Of a DNA stretch of 64,000 bases, positions 12,591 to 26,246 are shown in pieces (the first letter of the stretch is position 1; each line of letters opens with the position of its first letter). Source of the stretch: Paulownia fortunei (Eukaryota; Streptophyta; Magnoliopsida; Lamiales; Paulowniaceae). Position numbers and translations under genes: made by a program. The stretch covers positions 2,232,001 through 2,296,000 of the forward strand of contig CM033115.1 in assembly GCA_019321725.1 (NCBI GenBank), given 5' to 3'. The notes under the pieces were generated by a model that did no database searches, was not told the DNA's origin, and saw only the letters and a program-made list of their open reading frames with translations.

Positions 12591-15028
12591 AATTTCATCA
12601 AAGTCGATGTACTACAACTTTAAGAAAATTGATTGATCTAACTTTATATATTTTGATATGATGATGTATGCCAATGGTAAGCAAATATTTTATCAACAAA
12701 GATGGCCTTTTTCCCATCAAAAAGTTGGCCAAGTTTGAGTAGTATAGCATATGGCATCACAAAATTAAATATATTTGAATAAAAAAAAACATTATCTTGG
12801 AGAATTTTCTAAGTATCCAAGAAACATAGACAATTACAAGGCAAAACTACTCATAGTTGAAAGCAAAAGCTTTGTAATTTCATATGGTAGAGGCCTTCTT
12901 TTATTCATAAAATACAAATGTGTTGGTCAGATTAGGGTAAAACTTATTTTTTAGGTTTAGTTTAATTATAAAAAAATTTAATTATTTTTTATAATAACAA
13001 ACACCCCCTTATATATATTATTTTTATTTTATAAATATTTTCTCAATAGGTACAATTTGTAAGATAGAAACAAATATGAAAGAAACATTTATAATTTATA
13101 AATTTAGATGAGTTTTTTTACAAATAACTCAAACCTCAAAGCTCAAGGTTAGATTTGTAGTTCACCCTTAAGATTACCGCATGTAGGAAATATTTGGTCA
13201 ATTAGACATTTAATTTTTAAAAAACAAAAACTTTTGGTGATTTCAAGTCTTTTTTTTTTAAACATTTTGAGAATGAATCCAATCTCTACTAATTGCTAAA
13301 ATTACATATTAATTCCACTTATAAAGAATCACTAGTCAAGCTAGTGTATGTTTCTTGGTTTTACTTTTTATATACTATAATTAACTCAAAATCGAACTAA
13401 ATACAATTATAATATTTAGAACATTAAAAAAATTAAGTATATATTTTCTACAACTTCCGTATCCACCTAAGTCAGTAAACCATCGAATTATATAAATGAT
13501 ATCAATATTTTACTTTATAACATTATTCAAGTATTAGACTGTAAGAAACTTCATTTCCCAATGTACAATTTGCATGTAAAGTGAGCTTATATTTTCGTAT
13601 ATTGTTTGATGTGAAAAAGTTATTATTCATAAAAAAAATTCATACGATCCATTTAAATAATATGAATTATTAGTTCGTATATATATAATTCAACGACTTG
13701 GTACTTAAATAGAATGAAGCCCTAGTGAAGGGAGAGGGGTCTTCTTGATGAATAAAAATGGGGTCTAGTGTTAGATATGACACATTGCCTTCTTTTATAA
13801 AGTAGTTACCAATTACAATTTAATGTAATGAAAGTATCTTTCTTTATTTAGTGACATAATGAAGGATTGTTTATGCAAAGCTAAGGACTTCACCAAATTC
13901 CTATTTACCACAAATAAAATTTAGTATTTGGCAAAATATATCATAAAGAGAGAAATATTTAAATTAAAGTTACTTATTGGTATGGAAAGTTATATGCTCC
14001 CAAATTGTCCAAAAATTTGTTTTAGACCTTTAATAATACACAAAATAGATCTAAATATTGTGACTTGTGGGCCCATGATATTGTTGTGAAATAGTTGTAC
14101 ATTTCTAATATGTATCTTTTATTATATAGATGTGAATATAGTAATACATACATTTATAATGTATCGGAGATGAAATATTTAATTATTAAAATTTTAGGAT
14201 AAATTGCAAAAGCACAACAATTTACGTATATGTGTATGTATGTGACTCCTTGGGTATGTTTTGAAAATATAAGCATGTACGACAAATAATAAAATATTTT
14301 TGTTCATTGAAAATTAAAGGTAATGAGCATCAATCCAATGGTAATTTTGTTTAAGTCGAACAAAAGAAAAAAAATAAGAGAAAATTAGTAACAATAATTG
14401 ATAATGGAAGAGGGAGTGAAAATACCAAAATGTCTTAAGGCATTCTTACTCTCGTTCGGATACCCTACTCCAATTTTTCTTTTTCTCTATTTTTTTTAAA
14501 TAAAACATAAATAGTCGTATCAAACACTTTTCTTATATATGTAAGAACTGTTTATTTCTCAAACATGTTCCATATTAAATGGATCTATTTTTCAAAAATT
14601 TCAATCTATACATTATAACTTATTTTACCATTGCTTTTTCAGGATATAAGCTAATCAAAATGCTGGACAAATAAATCTTTGCTCAATATTTGTGAACCTA
14701 TATCCACATAAAAACTTAATTTAGGAGGAAATAGAAAAGAAAAATTACACAAATCTTCAATAACACCTCTCAATTTTTTTGTCCTATAAATCCACATTAT
14801 TGGTGGCCAATAATTCAGGCCCAGGTTTTATCATTGTGATGGGATATGTACTAAAGATTAAAAGTATAGTACCATCAGAATTCTCAACTTGCTTTTGATG
14901 CCCATTCCACCTTACAATAAGCAAACACATGACCCACACACACATACACAAAATTCATTAACAAGACCTACTAACTTCAACTGTAATTAACTTTGACAGA
15001 AAATGACATTGATTTTAGAACCCCCAAT

Positions 15029-15046
15029 CCCCCCCCCCCCCCCCCC
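15029..15046. repeat. C18 homopolymer
   Basis: Run of 18 C with further C-rich sequence on both sides (15021-15055). Confidence 0.95.
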
Positions 15047-18024
15047 ATCCCCCTATCCTATATGTAGTGAGGCAAATCTGTGGTTTCATGAACCAAAAGT
15101 TGAGTTAGAATATGTGACATCTCCAAAAATATAGGACATCCACAAATTTGGTTTCCCTCCAATGAAAATATCAATATTCTGTCAACAGAAGCTAGCAACT
15201 ATTATGTGAGACATCATAAAAAAATTTCATTAGGGTTTTTGGGGTTTTATGGGGCAGAGACAGAAAATTATTATGGGATGTTTTCTGTTGTTCTCAAAAT
15301 CAAATTATAGATCTTGATTGAAATTTTAAAGCTAAGATATTTTTCACATTAGTAATAGTAGAAGCGCTAGTGAGTTCGAATTTGCTAATATCTCATAAGT
15401 TCAGTTTGATAATTCTTAAATTGAGTCTGGTCATAAGTTCGTGCAAATCAAGTTTGAGTTTTTTGAGCCGAAATTAGAGTTTGAATGTAATTTTAATTTG
15501 AGTGTGAGCCAATATAAACAATGTACTATTGTTATTACGTACGTAATTATGTATCAATATCCAATTTATGTTTTTCTATTTTCAAATTTGAGTTCATAAG
15601 CTAGCAGACTCGGCTTAAAAAACAGTATTAATTTTTCTTTAAAAGGCTAATATTAAGGTGGAATAATACAAACATATTGATTTTGTTTTTAAAAAACACT
15701 ATATTAAGGTGAAATAATAGAAAGAAAGCTCACAAAAACAAAAACTCATTTGAATTGAATGGGAGCATAAGTGCACTTAAATTCAGCTCATTCAACTTAT
15801 TAACATCCCTAAGTTAAACAATGTTTTTATGTTCTATATATTATGAAGGAGCCATATGGACCCAATTATTTGGGATTTTTTTATCATTCGGCTCTTATAT
15901 TGAATAATAAAGACACTTAACATCACACTATTGAGCTATAAAATTGGGGAAAATTTTCTAAAAATTCAAGTCAAAAAATGGTTTCTTGTCATCTTAGGCT
16001 TTTATCTATTTTTATCATTTTTTTTGTAATGAAACATAAATAATATATAAAGACAGATCAAAGAAGAAGCTTGCTAATTATGAAATATGAATTATTATTG
16101 TCAGAATAAGAGTAATGTCGATATAAATAAAAAGATAGGAACCTATAACCGTGTATATCAGTGCGAAGAAGAAGGCGAGGACAAAGTACTATGAACTTTG
16201 TCTCACTCGTGGAACATATTCCTATAGAGTATTTAAATTCAATTCATAGTGTACATAATTTTTTTGAAATACGTTTTGTAATATTCGCTACAAAAATATT
16301 GATATTAAAAAATATACATACAAATAATATAAGGAGGTATTTGTCAATTTGTATAATTGAATTTCTTTACTTTTCATCAACTAAGCTACAACAAAGTGTT
16401 TTAAATATTAAAAGTGAAAAATAAACATTTTTCACCAATTCACTTTCTTCCATAAATTCAATCCAAATGGAGTATCTGTGAACTAATAATCTTGTAGGGG
16501 CCTTTTATGCAAGTTTTGGTAAAGCCTTTAACTTTTATAAAACAAAAGTAAAACAAAAGGCAAAGGATTCTTGAAATTAATAAGTAGCCCATGTTCCCAA
16601 AAGTCTTCAAAGAAGAGGTAATAATGAGCACTTAAGAGATTCAATAATTTCAAGAAATCATCAAAACTCTGGTCTCATTAAAGTTCTAGCACAGAAAACC
16701 AAAACACAGTTAATTATTCATAGATTATTTGAACTTTTAATTTAATATGTTCTATTTATAATTAAAATTGGGAATTAACTTCATCATGGTTTATGAAATT
16801 AGAATCTCCAAAAACAGGTTTTTTAAAAAAAAAACTATGTTGTTGTTGGTTTATGTAAAATACATTAATTTAATGGAGTTTGTTAAAGAATTCAAGTTTT
16901 AGGGTTGTGAATCTAAAAATTGATGCTTGGTTCTCTCTTTATGAACAATTGGAACTCTCTTTATAAACAATTGGAATGCTTTTCAAGAACTCCCGAAAAA
17001 AATTACGTTACAAGTGTTGGGTTTTGGCCGAGCGAAATTTTCAATCAAATTACATATTATCTTTTGTTTTCAACTTATATAAAATGTGGTTTGTAACACT
17101 CACTTGTTGATAAATTTCATTACATGGAGTGGAATGTGGATAACAAACATTGAAGTATCAAGAATCACTTCTAAATATGGATCTTGCACTATATTTCTAG
17201 AAACCAAAATGTTGTGTAAGAATAAGACTTGTAATAGCAACCCAATTGGAAGGTTCATTAATATAATGATCTCCAATTTACAATAATATTTTGTTCAATA
17301 ATATCAAGCTTAATTTGTGTTTAGCTTACAAAAAATCATAGTCAACACATACATTAATAAAATTTAATATAGCATCTTAAACTCAGCTTCTTGTTAATAA
17401 AATTTAATATAGCAAACTTGATGCAATTGAAAATCCTACATGCTAAACTAATGGACTTGATTTTGTCTTAATACTCTATCTTATTACTCTTGTTTTTCTA
17501 TAATGTTCCAATACAAAGTTTTATTTTTTAAAAAAAAATATCTTTATATTAAAGTAATAACGTAAAATAACTAACTCTCATCTACTATTCTCAAAAACAA
17601 CAATATAAAAATATTCAATTTTTTTACTTTTTTAACCATTATTTAAATTTTCGCATAGAGTCAAACTATTAGAAAAAGAAGTATGCCTTTATTCTTTAAT
17701 TTTTTTTATTTTTTATTTGGAATTGTCTTTATTCTCTAACCTATGAATAGGATAAAGAAGCAAGCTAAATGGATAAAATGCATTAAACATACATTTAATG
17801 ATGAGAACAAAAAATAGTACCAACATTTGAATAGCCATCTATAAGTCCAAAATCTTGAATTTAAAGACCAATTCAAAAGAAGTGGCAAGAGTATTTATGA
17901 GTTTTACCCTAGTCAAATAAGAAATCCAGTCAAGCTATTTATCAAGTTTGGGTCAATCTTTTTGGAGACCTCATTGACTATTGTAACAAACTAGAGGTCC
18001 CCTTCTATTCAAATTTAATTAAAT

Positions 18025-18051
18025 GGGGGGGGGGGGGGGGGGGGGGGGGGG
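18025..18051. repeat. G27 homopolymer
   Basis: Uninterrupted run of 27 G inside AT-rich DNA. The length is unusual and may be inexact in the assembly. The Gly-rich open frame reading through it is an artefact. Confidence 0.95.
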
Positions 18052-20280
18052 CAATTTTATTTATTTCCAACAACTATTATTGCCTTTCATTTATCCTCTT
18101 TCATGTATACCATGGTCAAATAAAATTATGGAACCCATGCTCCCAATTAATTCCAAATTATGTAAGCATAGGTTGATGTTTAATGAGATAACACAACATT
18201 GTTTTTCTTTTCCTTTTTCTTTTAACTAGGGTTGCAATCAAATATTAAAGTATTTTTATTAGAAGCGACTAAATGGGTAAAGATGGTAAATAAATTAAAA
18301 TTATGAAAATGAATGTCAATATTTTTTTGATAATTCAATCACATCTTATAATTAAAAAAGTAAATGTTAATCAAATAGGATCACTTTATCAAATAATTAT
18401 GACAAGAAATCATATAAACCAAATACACAATTTCATATTCAACAAGAAATACAGTTGAAGAGATTCCAAAATTCTCAACTCCTAGAGTGACGTTCAATTC
18501 AAGATTATAGTATTAAATCTTTGAATTAATATTACTAAGCATAAATCAACTTTGAAGTACATTAAAGTGTCAAATTTTATCTTCAAGTTATAAAAATAAG
18601 AAAATCGCATACTTGAAAAGAAGAATTAGAAGATCAAATGGAGATTATATCCCCTATTTATATCAAATTTAATAAAAAATTATTTATATTATTTTTTATC
18701 GTATTATTTTTACAGACAAGAAATTTATGTTATAAAAATATTTTCTACATATTAGCTATGTGAATATAATTTATACGTGCATGTATCATATCTAATACAA
18801 TATTGAAATCATGCAATTATACTTTCATTCTAAGCCAAAATAATGAGAAACAATATTTGCCCAATTTCAAGAATCTTTTGACATAGCATAGATTTATTAC
18901 TTTTTTTTAGGTACACAAAATTATTAAAGAAATAACAAAAGATTAGGAAAAATTGAGTACTCAATGAGACTTAGCTTTAGTATGGTTGAAACACCAACAC
19001 TACAAGTCATTATAAATAAATAAATATATATATATATATACTAGCACTCTAATTGTAGTTTTCATCCCACTAACCTTCGCTTTAATTATTATTCATAAGC
19101 CTAATGTTTAGAGCTATCATTTAAGGCATAGTTGTAACAGCCCCTCACTCTGAAAAATTTAATATATATATATATATATAAATATATTAATTTTTATCAA
19201 ATGTACTTTCTAGTTCTCAATAAAGTACACATTGCAACTTGAGATGTAAAAAAGGTAAAACAGAAAAAAAAAAGAAAAAGGAAAGCCAATTATGACAACG
19301 CTAAAAATACATTTAGAAATTAATTAAGAGGGCATTTGAATTGAAATATTTAGGAATTAAGGATTTAAATTTTATAATAAAAAACCCGTAAATTATTTTA
19401 GAATTTTTTTTAGCTATTATGAGGTTTAATTCTTTAGACAATCATTTGTAGCCATTTGTCTAATTATTATCACGTAATCTACATTATTTTGGAACCATTC
19501 ATTCTTTTAAATCCAAATTCTTGACTCGAATCTTGACCTAAAGACGATTTATTAATCTTGGCCATCCTTTTTCTAGGAAATTATTGGTGTAGTAATTAAT
19601 TTGAGGACCAATCATAATAGTGCCCTAACAAGGGTAAATTAGGCAAGTCATTTCATAAAATTGACCACTCTCCTATTGGTTTCACTGAAGAATTGAATTG
19701 AATTGAATTGAAATGTCTGTATGTGGCGAAGCCCAATCGCTATTTGCTATGCCCACTCTACCCCCGCAATCTTTGAAAATGAAATTAATGAATTATGTAT
19801 ACATATATATATATATATGTATGTGATATTGGTAGTATGCACTACACACCAGGCTTGTGGGTCGAACTAGCCGGTTGTTTGGAATTATTTTAGAGGAACA
19901 TATGTGTTTGTAAAACGTTGTTTTGAAAAAATATATTTTTATTGATCCAAGATATTTATTAATTATTATTTTAATTAAATAATTATATATTTTACTATAT
20001 TTTATTAATGCAATAAAAAAATATTAACTAAATATTTACAGTTGAAAATATCTTTCAAAATACATCGTATCATTTTTTTTCCCAATAAAACATTCAAACA
20101 CATTTTTATTCTCCACACATTCTCTAATCATATTATAAAAAATAGATTCTCTCAAAATATTTTTCTTAGAATATTGGAAATAATACCAAACAAGATCTTT
20201 CCTTGGGTTTTGTTGAGTCAAGTGACACCTTATTTTTTTTATGTTGTTTGGTCTTATTCAATATTCAATGGTTGAATTAA

Positions 20281-20665
20281 ATCTAATCTTGAGTTCATTA
20301 GGTTTAAAAATTATAATGCGGCGGATTTAAATTCGAAATCATCCCATTTGAGGTCAATTTTAAAAGTTATAAATAGATTCGAAATTGATCTTAATTTTTT
20401 ATTTTTAAACTCAATCCATCTCATTTAGTTTTTTACTTATTTTTATTTTAATATATATATATGTGTGTAATATTATTTTTTTAAATATATTTTTAAAAAA
20501 AATTAATGGTATTATTTTAAAAAAAAATAATATTTTTAAAATTATAAAATTGATCTAACGGGTCTAACCTAAATCGACGGGTTTAAATCCAGGTTTTTAA
20601 AATCCTTGATGGAAGAGTTTCGAATTTTAGCAAACCCACTTCATTGATATCCATAATTAGATCGG
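20281..20665. repeat. Decayed GGGTTTAAAT-type interspersed repeat
   Basis: AT-rich segment with repeated gcggatttaaa, acgggtctaacc and cgacgggtttaaat motifs. Read in reverse, its right end (ATGGATATCAATGAAGTGGG) resembles the end of the hAT element at 62.09 kb (aaggatgtcaacggggtg). It may be a decayed non-autonomous relative. No coding sequence. Confidence 0.35.
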
Positions 20666-21484
20666 GATTGTTCTAATTCAATTAATCGAGATAGTCCTAC
20701 TAAAAGACTTAGGCTCAAAATTCAATTGGAGCTGAGCTAAGGTAGGTTATATAATCAAAGAAGTAAAGAGTTTGAGTTTCACAAGAAAATAAATTTTAAA
20801 GTATATATAAAAAATTTTATTTCTAGAGTTTAATATATAATATATTATTTAAGTATCGAAAAAATTTTATGACCAACTATAACTTAACCGTATTTAGGTG
20901 CAAAAATTTATATTATAAAGAAAGATTTCTTGACAAAAAATTGAGGAAGGGTGTATTTTTGCGCATGTACAATATACAAATAGGAAATTAGTTGATTCAA
21001 CACAGGAAGCACAGACCCTACCTGGTCCAAATCCCCTATTTGATTGACATGTGTCCTTTTATTTTATGTAAGATAAGATTATTAAGGTCGTGTTTGTTTT
21101 GTATGTTGCTTTGTAAATTTGTGTGTAAAGGTGAATATAGAAAAAGGGGTTAGTTTGTTAATTGGTGTTTTTGTGTGCAGAAACAAAAAGAAATTGGAGA
21201 AATTAAAGTGGTTAAATATGAAAAATCGAAGAGAATATGTGAATATTATATATGAGCAAAATTTTTAATCATGTATCAAAACCAAGAAAATTGTTATTTT
21301 TTTTAAAAAATTTCAACTCGGATTTGTGATTGACAAAAAGAAGCTACTTTCCCGTAAATAAAAATATGAAATTTTTGGTCATTTTTTTCGAAGATAATTC
21401 ACCCCTTATGATAGATAAATTGTTGTACTAGAAATTTCGTGTCTTTTGACTTATAAAATGAGATAATATAGCTTGGATACCCCT

Positions 21485-21960
21485 TAATTAGGGGTTTGGG
21501 TGCTCATTCAACCAAATCGAATCGAATCAAATTAAAATTCGACTGGTCAAAATTATAAACTAAATATCGAACTGAAATAATCGATTCGATTTGTTTTTTT
21601 TTTTTCCTTTTTTTTTTGGTTTGATTTTTCGCTTAACCATATTTTTATAAAAAAATAAATAATAGAGTTTGAAAATATATTTTTTATTTATTATTTTTTG
21701 TTTGGGTGAGAAAAAATAAAAAAAATAGTATAAAAATAAATAACAAGCCTAAAAATTATATATAAAAATATATAAGAACTATAATTCAGTTTTCGGTTTG
21801 GTTTGATTTGGTTTTAATCAAAATCAAAAATCAAAATCAAACAAAAAATTTAAAATATTAAAAATAAAAAATTGAAAAACTCGTTTTTGATACGAACGAA
21901 CTGAAATTGAAATTTCAGTTCGATTCGATCGACTAATCAAATTGTGAACACTCCTGCAGT
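21485..21960. repeat. AATCGAA-rich element with imperfect terminal inverted repeats
   Basis: Begins near gggtgctcattcaaccaaatcgaatcgaatc and ends near gttcgattcgatcgactaatc...gtgaacactcct, so the two ends are roughly inverted copies. The interior is runs of A/T plus ggtttggtttgattt and its complement, giving a strong tendency to fold on itself. Similar sequence occurs near 27.8-28.1 and 46.0-46.5 kb. Confidence 0.45.
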
Positions 21961-23980
21961 TAAGTGTATCAAGTTTGAATTGAAAAATCTTCCCCCAAAA
22001 AAAAAAAAAAAAGATAAAAACAGAAAAGGAAACATTGAAGTTTATTCATTGAGGCAAACACACCATAGGGGGAGTAGTTGATGGCCCTCATCTTTATGGT
22101 TTGGGTTTTGATGGCCCATATGGACCATTTTAAGAGAACATAAATTGCACCATTCATAAAATTTGAATTCTATGAATTTATCCTTAGTTTACGTGGTCAT
22201 AATGAAAGCAAATGTCACATTGTTATTTCATTCCAATGATGAATCCGAGGATGACAACCTCAAAAAAAATTAAAAATAATAAAATATTATTTATTCGATG
22301 GTAAGTTATTCGTCTTCAAAAATAATAATTGGAACTCGAGAATTAATGATATCACATCGTTATTTTGGTCGAGATAATAATTGCAAAAGAAAAAAAATAT
22401 TTTAAAAAATAAAATCTTATTTTAATATATCAAAAAAAAATGAGAATCATAAATTTGAGAGTGGAGTAAAAGTTTATCATACCCTCCACTAGGATTCTGA
22501 TTTTCTAATAGTTTTTTTTATTTAAGGAATTAAAGAAGTGTACTAAAGTAGCCATTAAAGAATGAAATTAATAAGACTATTATAGTAAAAATGGAAAATT
22601 ATGAAAGCTTAATTCAAGCAACAATATTATTCGAATGCAATTTTAATCTCAATTATGTTACCCCTTAGCAGAACAATGGCAATAGCAACAAAAATCGATT
22701 TATTATGCATATGCTAATATCTTACTAAATGACATTTTAGTGGCCAATAACCTAAATATTTAAAATAATTACTTTATTAAATCAATTGATTTTCATTAGA
22801 TCTTGATAGGTTTTGACCAAATAATCCCCTTAAACATCACAATAAAATCTATAAAAAATTATACACTAAAACGAGGGGTAGTATGCATGGACTTATTTTC
22901 TAACAAATTTTGAAAAATATCGTATTTCTCAAAAAAAAAAAAAAAAAAAAAAAAATTGATGAGGCATCGTTTCTTATCATCCCTAGAAGTAGAAATTTCT
23001 AGTAAATGTCTTTATGCGTTATTTTAGTAAAACATAGCTTATAATAAGTTAAAATGCGCTCATATTTTTTTTTTAAAATATAATTTTTTTAATATTCGAG
23101 ACGAAAAAAACAAGTGATATTCTCGGTTTTATAGCTTGTGATCTTATTTTTGCAGCTGTTAGCTTCTTATTTTTTGGTGTATATAGATTATTATTTTTTT
23201 CGCAACGCTAACGAATAAAAGAGAAATATGAAAAATATGACAACCAAAAATATAACATAAAACATGAATGAAAATTCCCACTACACTTCAAGAGGAAGAA
23301 ATTAAGGACAAGAGAAACAATCATAACAATCAACAACCAAACTCAAAAGAGTAATAAATACTAAATAGAAATAAAGAATTATAAGCATAATCTAATTTTA
23401 ACTTAGGTGTCAAGAATTGGGTCAAAATAATGACTAAAAAAAGATTGCAAAATGGTATATAAGTAAATAAATATTTGATGATAGTATGCAAAAATAAAAT
23501 AAGTAAAAACTTCAAAATGATCTAGTAATTTATTCATAAATAAACAAACGCATAATATAGATGGATGTCGACTTTAATAATTTTTATTTTTAATTGGTAT
23601 TATAGCAATTATAAACCAATCAATTACATTAGACAAAAAATTATGATATATATTCTTAGCAAATCCTTTTTAAAGTTTTTAGTACTCACTATATATATGG
23701 ACTATTATATCTGTAAAAGTCGCATTCTTTTTTTTTTTATTTATTTATTTATATTCAGGTGTGCTTGTTTGGACTTAAAACTTTTATTGAGAAAAGTAAA
23801 AAATAAAAAATAAAAAATTTAAATTAAAAAAAAATATTTTTCTTGGTGTTGTACAAAATCCAATATAGCGGTAGTGTTTTCTATAGTTTGAAAATCAAAC
23901 AAATTCGAAATGAAAAGATTAATAAATAAATAAATGAACAAGATATCTTATGAAAGTATCATCATTCATCTCAAAGGAAC

Positions 23981-24135
23981 AAGACACGTGGCCAGATCAG
24001 ATTATGTTAACATCAACCAAATGTAACGCTCGTAACATTTTATCATAGCCCTGGGCCAGGATAATCCACAAGTCGCGAGAATCCACGTGGCAACATAGTC
24101 CCACTCAGCAGACGCGGCCTTTCTATATAAACCCC
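23981..24135 (+). promoter_or_regulatory. DUF506 gene promoter: TATA box and two CACGTGGC elements
   Basis: TATATAA lies at 24124-24130, so transcription probably starts near 24155. Two CACGTGGC motifs (G-box/ABRE type) lie upstream at 23985-23992 and 24084-24091. Elements of this type bind bZIP and bHLH factors in plants, which suggests but does not show ABA or light response. A GC-rich block between them contrasts with the AT-rich flank. Confidence 0.6.
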
Positions 24136-24251
24136 CCACCCACTCAATTTTTAGCTCACAATAAAAAAAATTATATAAATATATCCATTGAAAAATCAGA
24201 CTTCACACACAGAGTAATATCTCGCCGCCGGCGATTTTAACCTCGCCGGAA

Positions 24252-24338
24252 ATGAAAATTCCGGCATATGGTTCCGGTTCCTTCCCCGACAAATACAATG
24301 CTCGTATCTCCTTTCATCTCCGTCACGGAAAACCCTAA
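24252..24338 (+). CDS. Candidate conserved-peptide uORF in the DUF506 leader
   Basis: An ATG-to-stop frame of 28 codons lies in the 5' leader, about 95 bp after the predicted transcription start and 262 bp before the main start codon. The peptide begins MKIPAYGSGSF and ends RISFHLRHGKP. From memory, Arabidopsis annotation places CPuORF59 (At3g22968) directly before the orthologous DUF506 gene At3g22970. That makes this frame a strong candidate for the same conserved peptide, but I could not align the two. The first ATG after the predicted start site is this one. If it represses translation, it would act on ribosomes scanning toward 24601. Further short uATGs follow at about 24409 and 24441 unless a leader intron removes them. 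Confidence 0.55.
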   Translation: MKIPAYGSGSFPDKYNARISFHLRHGKP

Positions 24339-24600
24339 CAAAAGTTTGTTTTTCCATTTTTTTTTTCAAGTAAATATTGGTGTGAAATTTTGCTGTGATA
24401 CTTTTGATGTTTGTGTGGAGTTTGATGGTGATCGGATGATATGAGGTGGAATTAATGTGCGGGAGAAAAAGCAGCCAGAATTTGAAATGTTTGTTTTTAG
24501 ATGCTTTTTTAGTTTGCTTGTATTGAGTTTTTTGGAGGAATTGTTAGTTAAGTTTTGAAGAATTTGTTCTGTTTAGAGTTTTTTCTTTGTGAAAAAAAAA

Positions 24601-26246
24601 ATGCCTTTTCCGATGAGAATCCAGCCGATCGATGCGATCCGGCACGACGTCGTCAAGCCGCCGGTGTTGAAATCGCGGCTGAAGCGGCTTTTTGACCGTC
24701 CGTTCAACAGTGTTATGAGGATTTCATCTGCTGAGAAACAGGCTACTGGAGGAGAAAAGGACGGTGGTATGGCGCCGGCGGCTCCTGATTTTGAGCCGAG
24801 CTCGGTTTGTTTAGATAAAATGGTTGAAAGTTTCATTGAAGATAACAACGAGAAACAATCCTCTGCCGCGGCTGCAAAATGCGGCCGTCACCGCTGCAAT
24901 TGCTTTAATGGCAACAGCAACGACAGCTCCGACGACGAGTTCGATTTCTTCTCGGACTCATTAACAGCAAATTCTTCTTTTAGTGACCCCTCCGATACTC
25001 TCAAGGTACCGAATTTTCCCTTCTTTTTTTTAGCTTATAAGACATTTTTGAGACTCTGTCCAATTGTTTTCAACTTTCCCTCTCTTGTTTGTAGAGTTTG
25101 ATACCCTGCGCGAGTGTGGCGGAGAGAAATCTATTGGCAGACACTTCGAAAATCGTTGAGAAGAACAACAAAACTTGCAAAGGAAAAGACGATTTGAGAA
25201 AAATCGTCACCGATAGTCTAATTGTTCTTGGATACAACGCCTCTGTTTGTAAATCCAAATGGGAAAAATCTTCCTCTATTCCAGCCGGTAAACTCTCAAC
25301 TCTACTCTCTTTCCATACTCATTTGTTGAATCCTTGTTCGTGTTATTGTCTAGGTTCATTTGAGTGAATATCCGGTGCGAAAAATTAAACACCATTTTTG
25401 TACAATTTCACGAATTTCAATCTGATTTTGAAAGATTTTTTAATGAAATGAAAGTCGCAAAAGTTCAGATACTTGGTAACTAAACCAGTAGAAATCAATA
25501 TGATCAATTGAAAATCCAAGAATTCAAATGAACCCAAGCTAAATTCCTTTCTAAAATTCGAATTCTGCTGTCTTAAGTTTGATTGAGTAATTCATCATCT
25601 GTGTACTTATACCTTCTATTTGTTGCTTTGCATATGCACAGGTGAATATGAGTACATAGACGTGATAATGGAAGGCGAGAGGATGATAATCGACGTGGAT
25701 TTCCGATCAGAGTTTGAAATCGCGCGATCCACGAGCAGTTACAAGTCGATTTTACAGTGTTTGCCTTGCATTTTCGTCGGAAAATCCGACCGGCTTCTGC
25801 AGATCATCTCGATCGCGTCGGAAGCCGCCCGGCAGAGCCTAAAGAAGAAAGGCATGCATATCGCGCCGTGGCGTAAAGCCGAGTACATGAAATCGAAATG
25901 GCTCAGCCCTCACACACGCATCACGCAGCTAAAATTAACTACCCTCCCCGAAAACGACGCCGTTGAGGGGCCCACCGAAGCCCAACCAGAACCCGAACGC
26001 GAACCGGAGGTTATGGAGGTTCCGGAGAGCGAGTGTGGGGAATTGGATCTGATTTTCGGGGGGGAAAAGACGTCGTCATTCTCGTCGGAGTCTGGTTTAG
26101 AGGAACCCAAATCGCCGGTGAAGGTCCCCGGCGAGGTGACGCCGTCGATGACGTGGCAGCTGCCTGAGGTGAGGCCGAAGAGCTTGGAGAGGGGGAATAA
26201 GGTGGTGGTCACGGGTTTAGCTTCTCTCCTCAAAGAAAAACTCTGA
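24601..26246 (+). CDS. DUF506 family protein (PD-(D/E)XK nuclease-like)
   Basis: Plant-specific DUF506 protein; the exact biochemical role is unknown. Related Arabidopsis members (RXR group) repress root-hair growth and some bind calmodulin. Exons are 24601-25005, 25095-25287 and 25642-26246, giving 400 aa. The start MPFPMRIQPID matches the family's usual beginning; the frame opens 12 bp earlier without an ATG. An N-terminal basic segment (KSRLKRLFDRPF) is followed by FEPSSVCLDKMVESFIE, a CGRHRCNCF cysteine motif, an acidic DDEFDFF stretch and SLIPC. The core then runs through YEYIDVIMEGERMIIDVDF, FEIARSTSSYK and WRKAEYMKSKWLSP, the conserved PD-(D/E)XK-like fold. The Pro/Glu-rich tail ends VTGLASLLKEKL, which I recall as conserved. 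No transit peptide or membrane segment is seen. Likely orthologue of At3g22970/At4g14620. Confidence 0.93.

Larger units (their letters stand above)
8494..23979. other. 15.5-kb AT-rich intergenic region
   Basis: No gene is supported between PKP1 and the DUF506 promoter. Open frames here are short, many lack an ATG, and none shows a domain or splice-consistent extension. The region holds microsatellites (9405-9442, 9688-9736), a 115-121 bp tandem duplication (9737-9972), a Stowaway-like MITE (12332-12590), C18 and G27 homopolymers, TA repeats (19024-19040, 19160-19180, 19800-19820) and AATCGAA-type repeats near 20.3 and 21.5 kb. The rest looks like anonymous decayed DNA. Confidence 0.7.

Noticed and set aside
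18023..18229. Gly-run protein frame
   Set aside because: Caused by the G27 homopolymer.
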